A DNA stretch of 64,000 nucleotides from Streptomyces sp. CHD11 (GCF_018638295.1 NZ_JABTTS010000004.1:182889-246888), one strand, 5' to 3'. Shown: positions 25,623 through 34,723, numbered from the stretch's first letter. The notes: generated by a model not told the origin, from the letters alone. Made by a program: numbers and translations.

Positions 25623-25637
25623 GGGGCCGGCGGTCCC
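25623..25637. promoter_or_regulatory. DevR/DosR-like (OsdR-type) box 1
   Basis: GGGGCCGGCGGTCCC fits GGGnCCnnnGGTCCC, an inverted repeat close to the DevR/DosR-type response-regulator box. It ends 39 bases upstream of the narG ATG, a position suited to activating narG. Regulator identity is inference. Confidence 0.5.
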
Positions 25638-25677
25638 TGCCGGATGGCCTTCCGGCCCGGTCCTGCGGGTCGCAACA

Positions 25678-25692
25678 GGGCCCGATGGTCCC
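25678..25692. promoter_or_regulatory. DevR/DosR-like (OsdR-type) box 2
   Basis: GGGCCCGATGGTCCC repeats the same pattern 55 bases further on, in matching orientation. Two copies of the same 15-base pattern in a divergent anaerobic-respiration promoter make chance less likely. It could serve narG, the rightward genes, or both. Confidence 0.5.
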
Positions 25693-25930
25693 TGTGGTGG
25701 GGTCCGGTCGGCCGAGGAGTCAGCGCCCCCGACCGTGCATGCTGGACATTGACCGAACCGCGGATGCCCCTCTGTGCGACCGCGTTCCGTGCCTGCCAGG
25801 CGGCCGACTCCCCCGTCCCTGACCGCCGCAGGTGTAGCGCGTACGGCGCGTGGCGCCCGGTTCGGTCGTGCGTCCGGCCGCCCTCGCGGCCGGACGCCAC
25901 ATCCTCCTCACCGCTACCCGCACCCCGGCA

Positions 25931-26146
25931 ATGGCATACCCACCCGCACCGGTCGGCCGGGCCGACCGTGACCTGCCGGCGGAGTTGCTCGCGGACATGC
26001 ATCACCGGCTCGCGTACGGCTCGTCCGCCAAGGAGCTCCAAGAGGACCAGCACGATGAGGGAGGGCACGACATGTACGAAGGGCGGATCGGGGAGACCGG
26101 CGGCTGCGGCGGCGTATGTGGTTGCGGCGGTGCCGAGCCCTGGTGA
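25931..26146 (+). CDS. small Cys/Gly-rich peptide, candidate radical SAM target
   Basis: The 71-residue product begins MAYPPAPVGRADRDLPAELL, has a polar middle (SSAKELQEDQHDEGGH) and ends with ETGGCGGVCGCGGAEPW. The leader-plus-core look and the three Cys in a glycine-rich tail resemble precursor peptides modified by radical SAM/SPASM enzymes, and such an enzyme is encoded 420 bases downstream. A shorter version starting at ATG 26072 (24 residues) is also possible. No good ribosome site precedes ATG 25931. I do not recognise a named family. A metal-binding or electron-carrier role linked to nitrite reduction is the alternative to a RiPP. Confidence 0.45.
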   Translation: MAYPPAPVGRADRDLPAELLADMHHRLAYGSSAKELQEDQHDEGGHDMYEGRIGETGGCGGVCGCGGAEPW

Positions 26147-26565
26147 CCACCGCGGACGCCCTGACACCCCACTCTCCGAACCGTCCTCGCCCCTGCGGCG
26201 GCGCTCACGGACGGCACCGGCGCTTTCGTCTCCCCGGGGTGCCGGCTGCCGCAGGGGATCCCGCACGCGCTGCCTCCCTGACGGTCCGTCCGGCCCTCTT
26301 GTGCTTGCCGCGAAGAAGGACCAACGGCCCTGTTCGACAAGACCATCGGCCGCCGCGCCGACCACCGCCACCGGCGGATGCTGACGGCGACCGATCCGGA
26401 GGTATCCCGTGCACGACCACATCGACCGCCCTCGAGGCCGATTCCACCGCTGTCGCTCGCGGTGGGTGCCGCGCACGGTCCGGGCAGGTCACCGGCCGCC
26501 CGCCTCGTCTGCCCTGACTCCAGGGCGGCCGGACACAGCCTCCGGGCACTCGGAAGGGCTGCGCG
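26147..26565 (+). other. gap before the radical SAM gene
   Basis: I see no convincing gene in this 419-base stretch. AGGACCAACGGCCCT at 26317-26331 is a degenerate third copy of the GGnCCnnnGGTCC-type repeat. GGAGG at 26398-26402 lies before a GTG at 26409 that opens a frame running into the radical SAM gene in another phase. Its Arg-rich product does not look real. Confidence 0.5.
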
Positions 26566-27825
26566 GTGAACGCCGCAGCCCAGCCCATCCGGCGTCAGCG
26601 GCACGACGCGGGGGAGCGGCCGTTCATCGTCATCTGGGAGTCCACCCGGGCCTGCCCGCTGGCCTGCCTGCACTGTCGCGCCGAGGCCGTGCCCGACCGC
26701 GACCCGCGCGAACTGGACACCGCCGCCGCCAAGGACCTGCTGCACCAAGTGGCCGCCTTCGGGCAGCCCGCCCCGCTGTTCGTGATCACCGGTGGCGACC
26801 CGTTCCAGCGACCCGACCTGACCGAACTCATCGCCCACGGCCGGGAGACCGGCGTCCGCGTCGCGGTGTCCCCCTCCGGCACGCCGACGCTCACCGCCGA
26901 GCGGCTGCGGGAGCTGCACGCGGCGGGTACGGTCGGCCTCTCACTGAGCCTGGACGGCTCCACCGCCGACCTCCACGACACCTTCCGCGGCGTGGCCGGG
27001 GTGTTCCGCTGGACCCTGGACGCCTGGGACACCGCGCGCGCACTCGGCATGAAAGTGCAGATCAACACCACGGTCGCCCGGCACAACCTGCACGACATCC
27101 CCGACATCGTCCGCCTGGTCGCCGAGCACGGCGCGATGCTGTGGAGCGCCTTCTTCCTGGTGCCCACCGGTCGCGGCCGCACCCTCGGCGCACTCACCCC
27201 GGCGGAGACGGAGGACGTCCTCAACTTCGTCTACGACGTCGGCCTGACCGTGCCCGCCAAGACCACCGAGGCCCACCACTTCCGCCGCGTCACCCTGCAG
27301 CGCGGGGTCCTCGCCGCCACTGGCGGTGACCACGTGGCGGTCCTCGGACTCGGTCCGCTGTACCGGGAGTTGCGCGAGCGGGCCGCCGAGCTGGGCCTGG
27401 ACGCCGCAGCACGCCGGGTGCGGCGTCCGCCGCTGGACGTCAACGCGGGCCGCGGCTTCGTCTTCATCTCCCACACCGGCACGGTGCACCCCAGCGGCTT
27501 CCTGCCGCTGGGCGCCGGAAGCGTCCGCGAGACGCCGCTCACGCAGATCTACCGCACCTCCGAGCTCTTCACCGGACTGCGGGACGCCGACCGGCTGGGC
27601 GGCCGGTGCGGAGCGTGCGAGTTCCGCCGGGTCTGCGGCGGCTCGCGATCGCGCGCGTACGGCGCCACCGGCGACCCGTACGCCGAGGAACCGTGGTGCG
27701 GATACGTCCCCGGGTCCTTCCCCTACCAGGCGGAGCTGACCGCGCTGCTGCCCGGCGGCAGCGACGGCAGGAACGCTTCGCACAAGGACAGCGACGCGGG
27801 TTCGAAGCACCAAGGAGTGGCATGA
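26566..27825 (+). CDS. radical SAM/SPASM domain protein
   Basis: The 419-residue protein has the radical SAM cluster CxxxCxxC at Cys30, Cys34 and Cys37 (ACPLACLHC), a GGDP motif for SAM binding, and a C-terminal SPASM region with Cys348, Cys351, Cys357 and Cys378. It resembles the PqqE/AhbD/NirJ group and probably the TIGR04053 family. Members modify peptides or haem side chains. Here it lies between a Cys-rich small peptide and a copper nitrite reductase. It could modify the peptide, help make a cofactor, or act in haem synthesis. GTG 26566 has GGAAGG about nine bases upstream. The stop overlaps the nitrite reductase start. Confidence 0.88.
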   Translation: MNAAAQPIRRQRHDAGERPFIVIWESTRACPLACLHCRAEAVPDRDPRELDTAAAKDLLHQVAAFGQPAPLFVITGGDPFQRPDLTELIAHGRETGVRVAVSPSGTPTLTAERLRELHAAGTVGLSLSLDGSTADLHDTFRGVAGVFRWTLDAWDTARALGMKVQINTTVARHNLHDIPDIVRLVAEHGAMLWSAFFLVPTGRGRTLGALTPAETEDVLNFVYDVGLTVPAKTTEAHHFRRVTLQRGVLAATGGDHVAVLGLGPLYRELRERAAELGLDAAARRVRRPPLDVNAGRGFVFISHTGTVHPSGFLPLGAGSVRETPLTQIYRTSELFTGLRDADRLGGRCGACEFRRVCGGSRSRAYGATGDPYAEEPWCGYVPGSFPYQAELTALLPGGSDGRNASHKDSDAGSKHQGVA

Positions 27826-30464
27826 CCAGCATCGCCGGCGGACCCACCGAGACAGGCGACGCGAGCGGACCCCCCAAGTACCCGAACAGATTCAGGGCGT
27901 CGGGCGTGAAGGCCCGGCATCTGCGCGCCCACGTCCTGGTCGTGGCCTGGCTGGGCCTGGCCCTGCTCGCGGCCGCGGCGCAGGAGACCATGCCGGTGGC
28001 CCGCTGGCTGTCCGTGCACATGTTCCTGCTCGGTGCCGTCACCACCGCCATCCTGATCTGGAGCGAGCACTTCGCCGTCGCCCTGCTGCACGCGAAGATC
28101 CCCGACGAGCGCTGGAGCACCGCCCGGCTCGCGACGGCCAACCTCGCCGTGGTCGGGCTGCTCCTCGGGGTGGGGACCGCCACTCCCGTCCTCACCGCCG
28201 TCTCCGCCGCGTTGCTGGTGGCCGCGGCCGGCGCGCACCTGGTGATGCTGATCCGCCTGGGGCGGGGCGCGCTCGGCGGAAGGCTCAAGCCGATCGTCTC
28301 CTACTACCGGGCGGCCACCGCCGCCCTGATCGCCGGCGCCGTCCTGGGCTGGATGCTGTCGGGTGGCGGGGCCGGCGGGCCCGACCGGTACGCCGGACTG
28401 CGCCTGGCGCACATCCACGTCACGTTGCTCGGCTGGATCGGGCTGCCCGTCCTGGGCACGCTGTTCATGCTGTGGCCGACCGTGCTGGGCGTACGGATGA
28501 AGGACCGCACCACCAAGGTGTCCCGATGGGTGCTGTGGCTCGCGGGCAGCGGACTTCTGGTCGCGGCCGCCGCTCTGACCCTCGGCCGGCCCCGGCCGGC
28601 CGCGGCGGGCCTCGCCCTCTACGTGGCGGGCGCGGCCCTCGCCGTCCGCCTGCTCGTGCGTACCCTGCGCGGCAACCGTCCCGTCTCCGCGGCGGCAGCC
28701 TGGATGCTCGCCACGGCCACCTGCTGGCTGCTGATCGCCGTGGTGGCCGACCTGGTATGGCTCGCCGCCCGGCCGCTCGCGGAGGCACAGGCCGCGATCG
28801 ACGCGCTGCTGCCGGTGCTGCTCGTCGGCTTCGCCGCCCAGATCCTCCTCGGCGCCCTCACCTACCTGCTTCCGGTCGTCCTCAGCAGCGGCCCCAAGGA
28901 CCGTGCCACCGTCCGGGCGCTGCTCGAACGGGGTTGGCTGCCGCGGCTGGTGGCCCTCAACACCGGTGTAGCGCTCGCGGCACTCCCGCTGCCGGATCCC
29001 GCCGGCACGACCGGCATGCTGCTGGCCGCGCCGGCCGGGGCCGCGTTCCTCATCCTCGCGGTGCCCGTACTCGTCCGCAGCGGCAGGAAGGCGTCCACGG
29101 TCGCAGGAACCGCCGGTGCGTCTCGGCGCCCCGCGCTGTGGGGCACGGCCGCGGGCGTCGTCCTGACCGTGCTGGCCGTGCTCGTGGCCAACAGCGGAGG
29201 TGATACCGGCGATCCGGCCGTCGCCTCGGCGGCGGGAAGCGGGGCTGCGACCGCGACCCGCACCATCGAGGTGACCCTCGCCAACATGCGTGTCCGCCCG
29301 GACCGGCTCGAAGTCGCCGCGGGAACGGCACTGCGGCTGAAGGTCACCAACGCCGACGCCCAGCGTCACGACCTCGAGGTCGAGGGCGGCCCGTCGACTC
29401 CGATGCTCGGCAAGGGCGACAGCCACACCCTCGACCTCGGGACCATCAGCGAAGACCGCGAGGCGTGGTGCACCCTGCCGGGCCACAGGGCCGCCGGGAT
29501 GACCATGGAGATCGTCGTGAAGGACACCGCGAAGAACGGCACGACCGAGCACGCGGACGGTCACGACGGGCACTCCACCACCGCCTCGAACGGGCTGGAC
29601 CTCGCCGCCGACTTCTCCGACGGCTGGCAGGCACGCGACGCCGAACTCGCCCCCGCGCCCGGCGGAACCGTGCACGAGGTCGAACTGCACGCCGCCCGCA
29701 CCACGGTGGAGGTCGCCCCCGGCGTGAAACAGCAGATGTGGACCTTCGACGGCACCGCACCCGGCCCCACCCTGCGCGGCAAGGTGGGCGACGTCTTCGA
29801 GATCACCCTCGTCAACGACGACACCGGTATGGGCCACGGCATCGACTTCCACGCCGGCGCCCTCGCCCCCGACAAGCCCATGCGCACCCTCGACCCGGGC
29901 GAGAGGCTGGTCTACCGGTTCCGTGCCGAGAAGGCCGGAGCGTGGCTGTACCACTGCAGCACCTCGCCGATGCTTCAACACATGGGCAACGGCATGTACG
30001 GCGCCGTGATCATCGACCCACCCGGCCTGGCGAAGGTCGACCACGAGTACGTACTGGTCTCCTCCGAGCTCTACCTCGGCACGCCCGGCAGCACGGCCCA
30101 GGTGACGAAGATGCGTCGGAACACCCCGGACGCCTGGTTGTTCAACGGCGTCGCGAACCAGTACGCCCAGCGGCCCCTGAAGGGGAAGGCCGGCGAGCGG
30201 GCCCGCTTCTGGGTGGTCGCCGCGGGTCCCAGCGACGGCATCGCCTTCCACATGGTCGGCACCGTCTTCGACACCGTGTACAAGGAGGGCGCTTACGCGC
30301 TGAAGCCCGGCGACGCGGGCGGTGCCCAAGTACTGGACCTGGCCCCGGCGCAGGGCGGCTTCGTCGAGACGACGTTCCCCGGGGCCGGCCACTACCCGTT
30401 CGTCGACCACGACATGCGCCACGCCGAGGCCGGCGCGCACGGCATGGTGGAGGTGAGCGAGTAG
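27822..30464 (+). CDS. nirK: membrane-anchored copper nitrite reductase (NirK) with plastocyanin-like domain
   Basis: This 880-residue fusion has three parts. Residues ~30-460 are a His-containing multi-helix membrane domain (HMFLLGA, SEHFAVALLH, HIHVTLLGW). About 485-570 is a small cupredoxin (HDLEVEGG, WCTLPGHRAAGM). About 600-880 is a two-domain NirK. The NirK copper ligands are present: GHGIDFHAG, then His711-Cys712, His720 and Met725, and FHMVGTVFD in the second domain. It reduces nitrite to NO outside the membrane. The plastocyanin-like and membrane domains probably deliver electrons directly. AAGGAG precedes ATG 27822, which overlaps the radical SAM stop. Confidence 0.92.
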   Translation: MTSIAGGPTETGDASGPPKYPNRFRASGVKARHLRAHVLVVAWLGLALLAAAAQETMPVARWLSVHMFLLGAVTTAILIWSEHFAVALLHAKIPDERWSTARLATANLAVVGLLLGVGTATPVLTAVSAALLVAAAGAHLVMLIRLGRGALGGRLKPIVSYYRAATAALIAGAVLGWMLSGGGAGGPDRYAGLRLAHIHVTLLGWIGLPVLGTLFMLWPTVLGVRMKDRTTKVSRWVLWLAGSGLLVAAAALTLGRPRPAAAGLALYVAGAALAVRLLVRTLRGNRPVSAAAAWMLATATCWLLIAVVADLVWLAARPLAEAQAAIDALLPVLLVGFAAQILLGALTYLLPVVLSSGPKDRATVRALLERGWLPRLVALNTGVALAALPLPDPAGTTGMLLAAPAGAAFLILAVPVLVRSGRKASTVAGTAGASRRPALWGTAAGVVLTVLAVLVANSGGDTGDPAVASAAGSGAATATRTIEVTLANMRVRPDRLEVAAGTALRLKVTNADAQRHDLEVEGGPSTPMLGKGDSHTLDLGTISEDREAWCTLPGHRAAGMTMEIVVKDTAKNGTTEHADGHDGHSTTASNGLDLAADFSDGWQARDAELAPAPGGTVHEVELHAARTTVEVAPGVKQQMWTFDGTAPGPTLRGKVGDVFEITLVNDDTGMGHGIDFHAGALAPDKPMRTLDPGERLVYRFRAEKAGAWLYHCSTSPMLQHMGNGMYGAVIIDPPGLAKVDHEYVLVSSELYLGTPGSTAQVTKMRRNTPDAWLFNGVANQYAQRPLKGKAGERARFWVVAAGPSDGIAFHMVGTVFDTVYKEGAYALKPGDAGGAQVLDLAPAQGGFVETTFPGAGHYPFVDHDMRHAEAGAHGMVEVSE

Positions 30465-30910
30465 TGGACACCGTCGGCTGGTGGTCCCTGGTGCGGTTCG
30501 CGCACGTGGCCGGCGCCGCCCTGTGGGTCGGCGGTCAACTGGCCCTCTCCCTGGTGATCCTGCCGCTGGCCCGGCACCTGCTCGCCCCGGAGGCCAAGGA
30601 CAGCTTCACCGCCGCGGCCGGCCGCCGGTTCGGGATGCTGACCGGAGCGGTGTTCCTGCCCGTGCAACTGGCCACCGGCTGGGCCATGGCCTGGCACAAG
30701 GGAGTCACCTGGGCCTCGCTCGCCGAACCCGGCTACGGCCGCACCCTGACCACCAAACTCGCCCTGTTCGTGGTGGTGATGCTCGCCGCGGCCGGACACG
30801 GCATCGCCCACGCGAGGGGCCGTGCGGACCTGGCCCGCGCCCTGGCGGTCGTCTCCCTCGTCGGCTCCCTCGGCGTCGTCCTGCTCGCCACCGCCCTGCC
30901 CACCACCTGA
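30464..30910 (+). CDS. CopD-like small membrane protein
   Basis: The 148-residue protein has four helices and resembles the CopD/DUF2269 group. It opens WSLVRFAHVAGAALWVGGQL and has a TGWAMAW segment, with His in helix 1 and again in GHGIAHARGR. GTG 30464 overlaps the nirK-like stop, so it is co-translated. It may help copper loading or haem-linked electron flow to the nitrite reductase. Confidence 0.82.
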   Translation: MDTVGWWSLVRFAHVAGAALWVGGQLALSLVILPLARHLLAPEAKDSFTAAAGRRFGMLTGAVFLPVQLATGWAMAWHKGVTWASLAEPGYGRTLTTKLALFVVVMLAAAGHGIAHARGRADLARALAVVSLVGSLGVVLLATALPTT

Positions 30911-31515
30911 CCGGCAGCCACGAAGGAGAAGGGGTAAGAACGAGGAGGCACCATGAGTACGATTTCCGGTCGAGCGCCTTCGCTCTTGACCGCCGTCCAG
31001 GCCGTCCGAGTGACGGTGATCACGGACGTCCTTCGGGGGTGCTGCGTAGGCTTGGGTCGTCGCCACGGTGGGGTCCGCGAGAGGGGCGACCCTCCTCCGG
31101 CCGCCTGTCGGGGCGTCAGGAAAGCCAGCGAGTGGTCAGCACGAGTCCTGAAGAACCTGGGGACAGCTGCCCCGGACACGCGACTCGTTGTAAGGTGTCG
31201 AAACAGCCCTTGACCTGCAAAAACGCAGGCAGGGAGCTTATATGTGGGAGTGCCCCGATGTTGCGTACAATGTTCAAGTCCAAGATCTAGTATCTGGGCG
31301 TTTGCACAGGTCAGAGGCATGATCGGGCTATCCAGGTCAGCAAATGGTCAGCATTGGTCGAGGGAAGTCCCCCGCTTGCTGACCCGGTGGCGGCGGCAGC
31401 GGGGCCTTGGCGCAGACGCCCGGCTCTCGCTCGGAAGGCTCGCTACGTGGCTCGGCAGCTCGCTCGCGGTACGGGTTCGTTCTTCAATGACTGAGGCTGT
31501 GCCAGACCGACCAGG
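30911..31515 (+). other. gap of about 600 bases at the edge of the decayed mobile region
   Basis: No convincing gene. Base composition drops in GC from about 31200. CCTGCaaaaacGCAGG at 31214-31229 is a short inverted repeat following TTGACC. I found no tRNA or duplicated attachment core here. Confidence 0.45.
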
Positions 31516-32115
31516 TGCCTGGACCCGTACACGATCCGTTTCCGTAACGGCGTGGGGGAGCAGCTTGAGGAGGGCGGCTTCGCAACGCGGGGCGAGGCGA
31601 TCGACCGCCTCATAGAGATCTATGCGGAGAAGAAGCGCACGGAGCCGTCTGTCGCGGAGGCGCGCTGGGAACTGGGCCAGCAGAAGGTCGCGGAGTTCGC
31701 GAGGCAGTGGTTGCGTCGGCAGCGTCATATGACCGTGTATTCGACGGGCGAACACGTCAACAGCTTCATCGACGTGCATGTCGTTCCGCGTCTGGGGTCA
31801 CGGAAGTTGATATCCGTCACGCCGATGGTGGTGGAGCGCTTTCTGGATGACTTGGAGGCCGACGGTGTCGGCCGGGGTAATCAGGTCAATTTTTTGCGCG
31901 CGCTCAAGGCGATTCTGCGGGACGCCTATGACAAGGGGCGATGGCTGATGTTCCGGTGAGGGGCGCTGGGTAGTGGCAATCCGATCACCGATGTGGCCGA
32001 GTGGATGGGGCACAAGTCGATCGAGGAGACGTACCGCACCTACCGGCACCTGATGCCGGGGAGCATCACCAAGGCGGCGCGTGTCCTGCATGCCGGCGTT
32101 TGGGACGCGGCATGA
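31516..32115 (+). pseudogene. decayed tyrosine-recombinase (phage/ICE integrase)
   Basis: The first part, DPYTIRFRNGVGEQ through about 31956, is the N-terminal and SAM-like core-binding domain of an actinobacterial integrase (FIDVHVVPRLGSRKLISVTP). After a TGA at 31957 the same frame resumes with GNPITDVAEWMGHKSIEETY and RTYRHLMPGS, the extreme C-terminus that carries the nucleophile Tyr. The ~150 residues between, with the catalytic Arg and HxxR, are gone, and the 5' end lacks a good start. It cannot be active. It marks an old integration event. Confidence 0.78.
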
Positions 32116-33268
32116 GGCCGCAGCGAAGCCTGTCAGGGTCGCCCTCCGATTCGGGCTGCATCGGCACCACATGGCACAGGTCGTAGAGACCGTCTACGGG
32201 CGTCCACGCCAGTCCATCGTGGGTGCGTTATAGCAGGTCAGGGCGTCACAGTCCGGGGGCGTCGGCATAGTTGGTGACAGACGCGTGAAAGCGCCGGTGA
32301 TAGACCGAGGCTCCGCCGAGGAGCATCCTTGGTGGGCCTCTGCCCGGAGCCATGCGATGCAGCCTGACCGGAGCGCTCGGGTGGGGCAGCGCCGTGAAGG
32401 TGACTGTGCGTGCACGCGTGACGCGTTCGGCTCGTCATGCCGTTTGTCTTCCAGCGCTGTCCTCGTGGACGCTGCATTTGTGATCGCAGTCATGACGGAC
32501 GCCCCAAGCGGCTGTACGTGCCGGCTCGACCACAGCGGCGACCGGCGGGCCAACGCCGCCCTGCACCGCATCGTCCACGGCGTGTCCGGGGTCCTCGCCG
32601 AACTTCACGACGAGTGGTTCGCCTTCCCTCGCCGCTTCCTCTCCAACGAGAGCATGGACGCGTCCTCGTCCGACATCCTGACTGTCCTACCAGCCGCGTT
32701 ACACCACGGGGAGGGACGTGAACCTCTTTGCATTCGGGTTCTCCTCTCTCAAGTACCCGAAACAAGGGGCGGGCGACGGCGCGACTCTCTCACGGCCGAT
32801 GCGCGGCACGCACCCCGGGCGCTCTTTCGTAACCAACCAGTACATGTCCTTCATCGCCGCAGAGCGCAACGTCTGCGGGGGTATTTGTGGCAGTTCCTGT
32901 TTCCCCGAGGCTGAGTGGATCGCGGCCCGCGTGTACGCAATTCGACCAGGCGCCGTCGGAACCAACGAGGTTATGGCCGACTGCGGACCGTAGATGGAAG
33001 AGGGCGTCCCTCTGCTGGTCGACGGCCGGGGCTTGAGCGCGGCAGCGCCGCGATCACCCGGACCGGACTGCATGCGCGCGGATTGTCGTGCCGCTTCCAG
33101 CGGTCCTGCGACGGCGCTGCTGGTCCACCACGTGTTGTCCGGCTCTCCCTGCCCGGGCGTCAGCACTCGTGGCAATCGCCTGTACCCACTCACTTTCAGA
33201 GGGACTGAAGGTGATGTTTGAGGGTAAGCAGTCTGGGAATGGAAGCGCTTCGGACCTAAGGCGGAGAT
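32116..33268 (+). mobile_element. accessory stretch with transposase-like scraps
   Basis: No intact gene is convincing here. Around 32522-32582 one frame reads LDHSGDRRANAALHRIVHG, like the tail of IS110-type transposases. At about 32593-32660 it continues as LAELHDEWFAFPRRFLSNES, like the C-terminal region of IS256-type transposases. Both are short and their ends are undefined. The rest shows poor codon bias and is best read as decayed mobile DNA. Confidence 0.45.
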
Positions 33269-33745
33269 GTGGGTCTGCACGGGCGGCAAGACGGTTTCCG
33301 GCCGTTCATGGACCGCACGCCATCGGTGTCCGCCGAACTCGAGGGCAGTGAGGATATCGCCCAGGCGCGTTCCCTGACCCGATCGTTCCTGGCGTGCCTG
33401 CAGGCCGTGCATGGTTTGGAGGTGTCCGTACGTGCGGTGTGGGCGATCCAGTTGGTGGTCAGCGAGTTGGTGACCAATGCCCGCAAGTACGCGCCGGGCC
33501 CGTGTCTGCTGACGTTGAAGGCGGGTGAAGAGGCAGTGGAGGTCACGGTGTGGGACAGCGAGTCGTGCTTGCCGGTTGCGCGGTCCGCCGACCCCGGCCG
33601 GGTGGGGCAGCACGGTCTGGAGATCGTGACGGCGGTCTGTAGCAGTTTCGAGATGCACCGGGAGCCGGGGGGCAAGCGGATCACAGCTTCCGTGGCGCTG
33701 GCCGACGGCTCGGCGGGGAATGAGGCCGGTGACCAGGTCTGCTGA
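33269..33745 (+). CDS. RsbW-like ATP-binding regulatory protein (HATPase_c)
   Basis: The 158-residue protein is a single GHKL ATPase domain. The N-box is ELVTNARKYA and the lid/G-box region reads DPGRVGQHGLEIV. Streptomyces has many such anti-sigma/anti-anti-sigma kinases, and a SpoIIE phosphatase is encoded 1.7 kb away. GTG 33269 gives the longest product but its GGAG is too close. ATG 33308 (MDRTPSVSAELEG) is an equally good start. The substrate partner is unknown. Confidence 0.78.
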   Translation: MGLHGRQDGFRPFMDRTPSVSAELEGSEDIAQARSLTRSFLACLQAVHGLEVSVRAVWAIQLVVSELVTNARKYAPGPCLLTLKAGEEAVEVTVWDSESCLPVARSADPGRVGQHGLEIVTAVCSSFEMHREPGGKRITASVALADGSAGNEAGDQVC

Positions 33746-33946
33746 TCAGGCTGCCAGGCCCAGCCGGCTGTACTGCTGACCTACGCAACTGCCCGCGTGA
33801 TCGGCCGGGGATACTGGTCCGCCGAGACATCGTCGAAGGGATCCGCTGCACCGTCGCGTGGGCAGCAGTGGCTCGAACAGGGCCACTTGGCATCTGCGGT
33901 GTCCGGAGAACAGCGGCGAGGACGCATGGAGATCCTTCGACATGCG

Positions 33947-33985
33947 GTGAGTGGCCCGCTGACGGTGGGACAGCGGGCCACTCAC
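33947..33985. terminator. 15-bp perfect hairpin, bidirectional terminator
   Basis: GTGAGTGGCCCGCTG (33947-33961) pairs fully with CAGCGGGCCACTCAC (33971-33985) across nine bases. It lies between the rightward ATPase gene and the end of the leftward gene at 34047, so it can serve both. Confidence 0.85.
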
Positions 33986-34046
33986 CAGGGGCAATTATGC
34001 ACTGGTGATGAGACCGCCTGTCTGATCACGGAAGAATGAGACTGCC

Positions 34047-34568
34047 TCACTCGATGGAGGTGGTCAGTGTCGGCTTGGCATCGGCGCGTTCGGGGGCCGA
34101 CGCGGGGATGGCGGCCGGTTCGTCTTCGACTTGCTGGGGCGTACGGCGGTCCGGGTCGTGACCCGGTGTACCCGCCGTGGTGGACAGGATCGACCAAGCC
34201 GCGAGCGCCAGGCATATGGCCGCACCCGTCGCGATCAGTCGGATTGCGTGACGGAGCCGGGAGGGCGTGTCGAGTTCTTGCCATGTGGGCTGTGCGCTGT
34301 CGGGGTGCCACAGCTCACCGACGGTCTCGTTGGGGCCGTCCGTCGGTTTCTGCTCCAGACGCGGATGGCCTGCGTCGAGCCGGTCGACGCAGGGGTGGCC
34401 AGGTGGTCGAGCGATCGCCCGTTCCCCTGCCGAGGGCTCCCGGAGGGCGGAATCGTGAATGGCGCGCTCGTTGTCCGTGAGGAACTTCGGCCAGACATCA
34501 CCACCGCGAGACGGAGTGCCCTCCGGGTCGTGTGGTGTTCCTCGTCCGGTTGGATCTGGGGTGGTCAC
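34047..34568 (-). CDS. hypothetical single-pass membrane protein
   Basis: A 173-residue protein with a Pro/Glu-rich N-terminal half (about 1-100), one hydrophobic helix LIATGAAICLALAAWSIL (about 120-140) and a Pro/Ala-rich tail. I do not recognise a family. GTG 34568 is preferred because GGGAGG lies about nine bases upstream on this strand. The palindrome at 34692-34704 may be its operator. Confidence 0.6.
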   Translation of the reverse strand: MTTPDPTGRGTPHDPEGTPSRGGDVWPKFLTDNERAIHDSALREPSAGERAIARPPGHPCVDRLDAGHPRLEQKPTDGPNETVGELWHPDSAQPTWQELDTPSRLRHAIRLIATGAAICLALAAWSILSTTAGTPGHDPDRRTPQQVEDEPAAIPASAPERADAKPTLTTSIE

Positions 34569-34691
34569 GTCTGTCTCCCTCCCGAAGGGGGTCGCCTGGC
34601 CGGCGCCTGCCGCTTTCTGGTGGAGGACCGACCGGTGACCGGCGGGTCTCCTGTGCCGATCGACTGTCGGCCGGTCCAGGAGACGCAATGC

Positions 34692-34704
34692 TTGCACAGT
34701 GCAA
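34692..34704. promoter_or_regulatory. 6-1-6 palindrome TTGCACaGTGCAA
   Basis: A perfect 13-base palindrome about 125 bases upstream of the GTG of the leftward membrane protein and 20 bases after the end of the next leftward gene. It looks like a dimeric repressor site. The cognate regulator is unknown. Confidence 0.4.
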
Positions 34705-34723
34705 AACGCGACCGCCAGTGGCC

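Larger units (their letters stand above)
25585..25930. other. divergent control region between narG and the nitrite-reductase genes
   Basis: This 346-base gap separates narG (leftward) from the small Cys-rich peptide, radical SAM and nirK-like genes (rightward). It holds two 15-base inverted repeats listed separately. No longer conserved protein is visible in either direction. Confidence 0.7.

Noticed and set aside
26409..27329. GTG frame with a strong GGAGG site overlapping the radical SAM gene
   Set aside because: The product is Arg/His-rich without domains, and the radical SAM frame over the same bases is clearly real.
30953..31213. An 86-residue plus-strand frame after the CopD-like gene
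   Set aside because: No ribosome site of note, no domain and poor third-position bias.
31140..31330. tRNA or attachment site beside the integrase remnant
   Set aside because: No cloverleaf, CCA-end context or direct repeat could be found by eye.
32285..32914. A 209-residue protein in the accessory region
   Set aside because: Only two short segments look like transposase tails, of different families. The rest has poor codon bias, so it was recorded as remnants, not as a gene.
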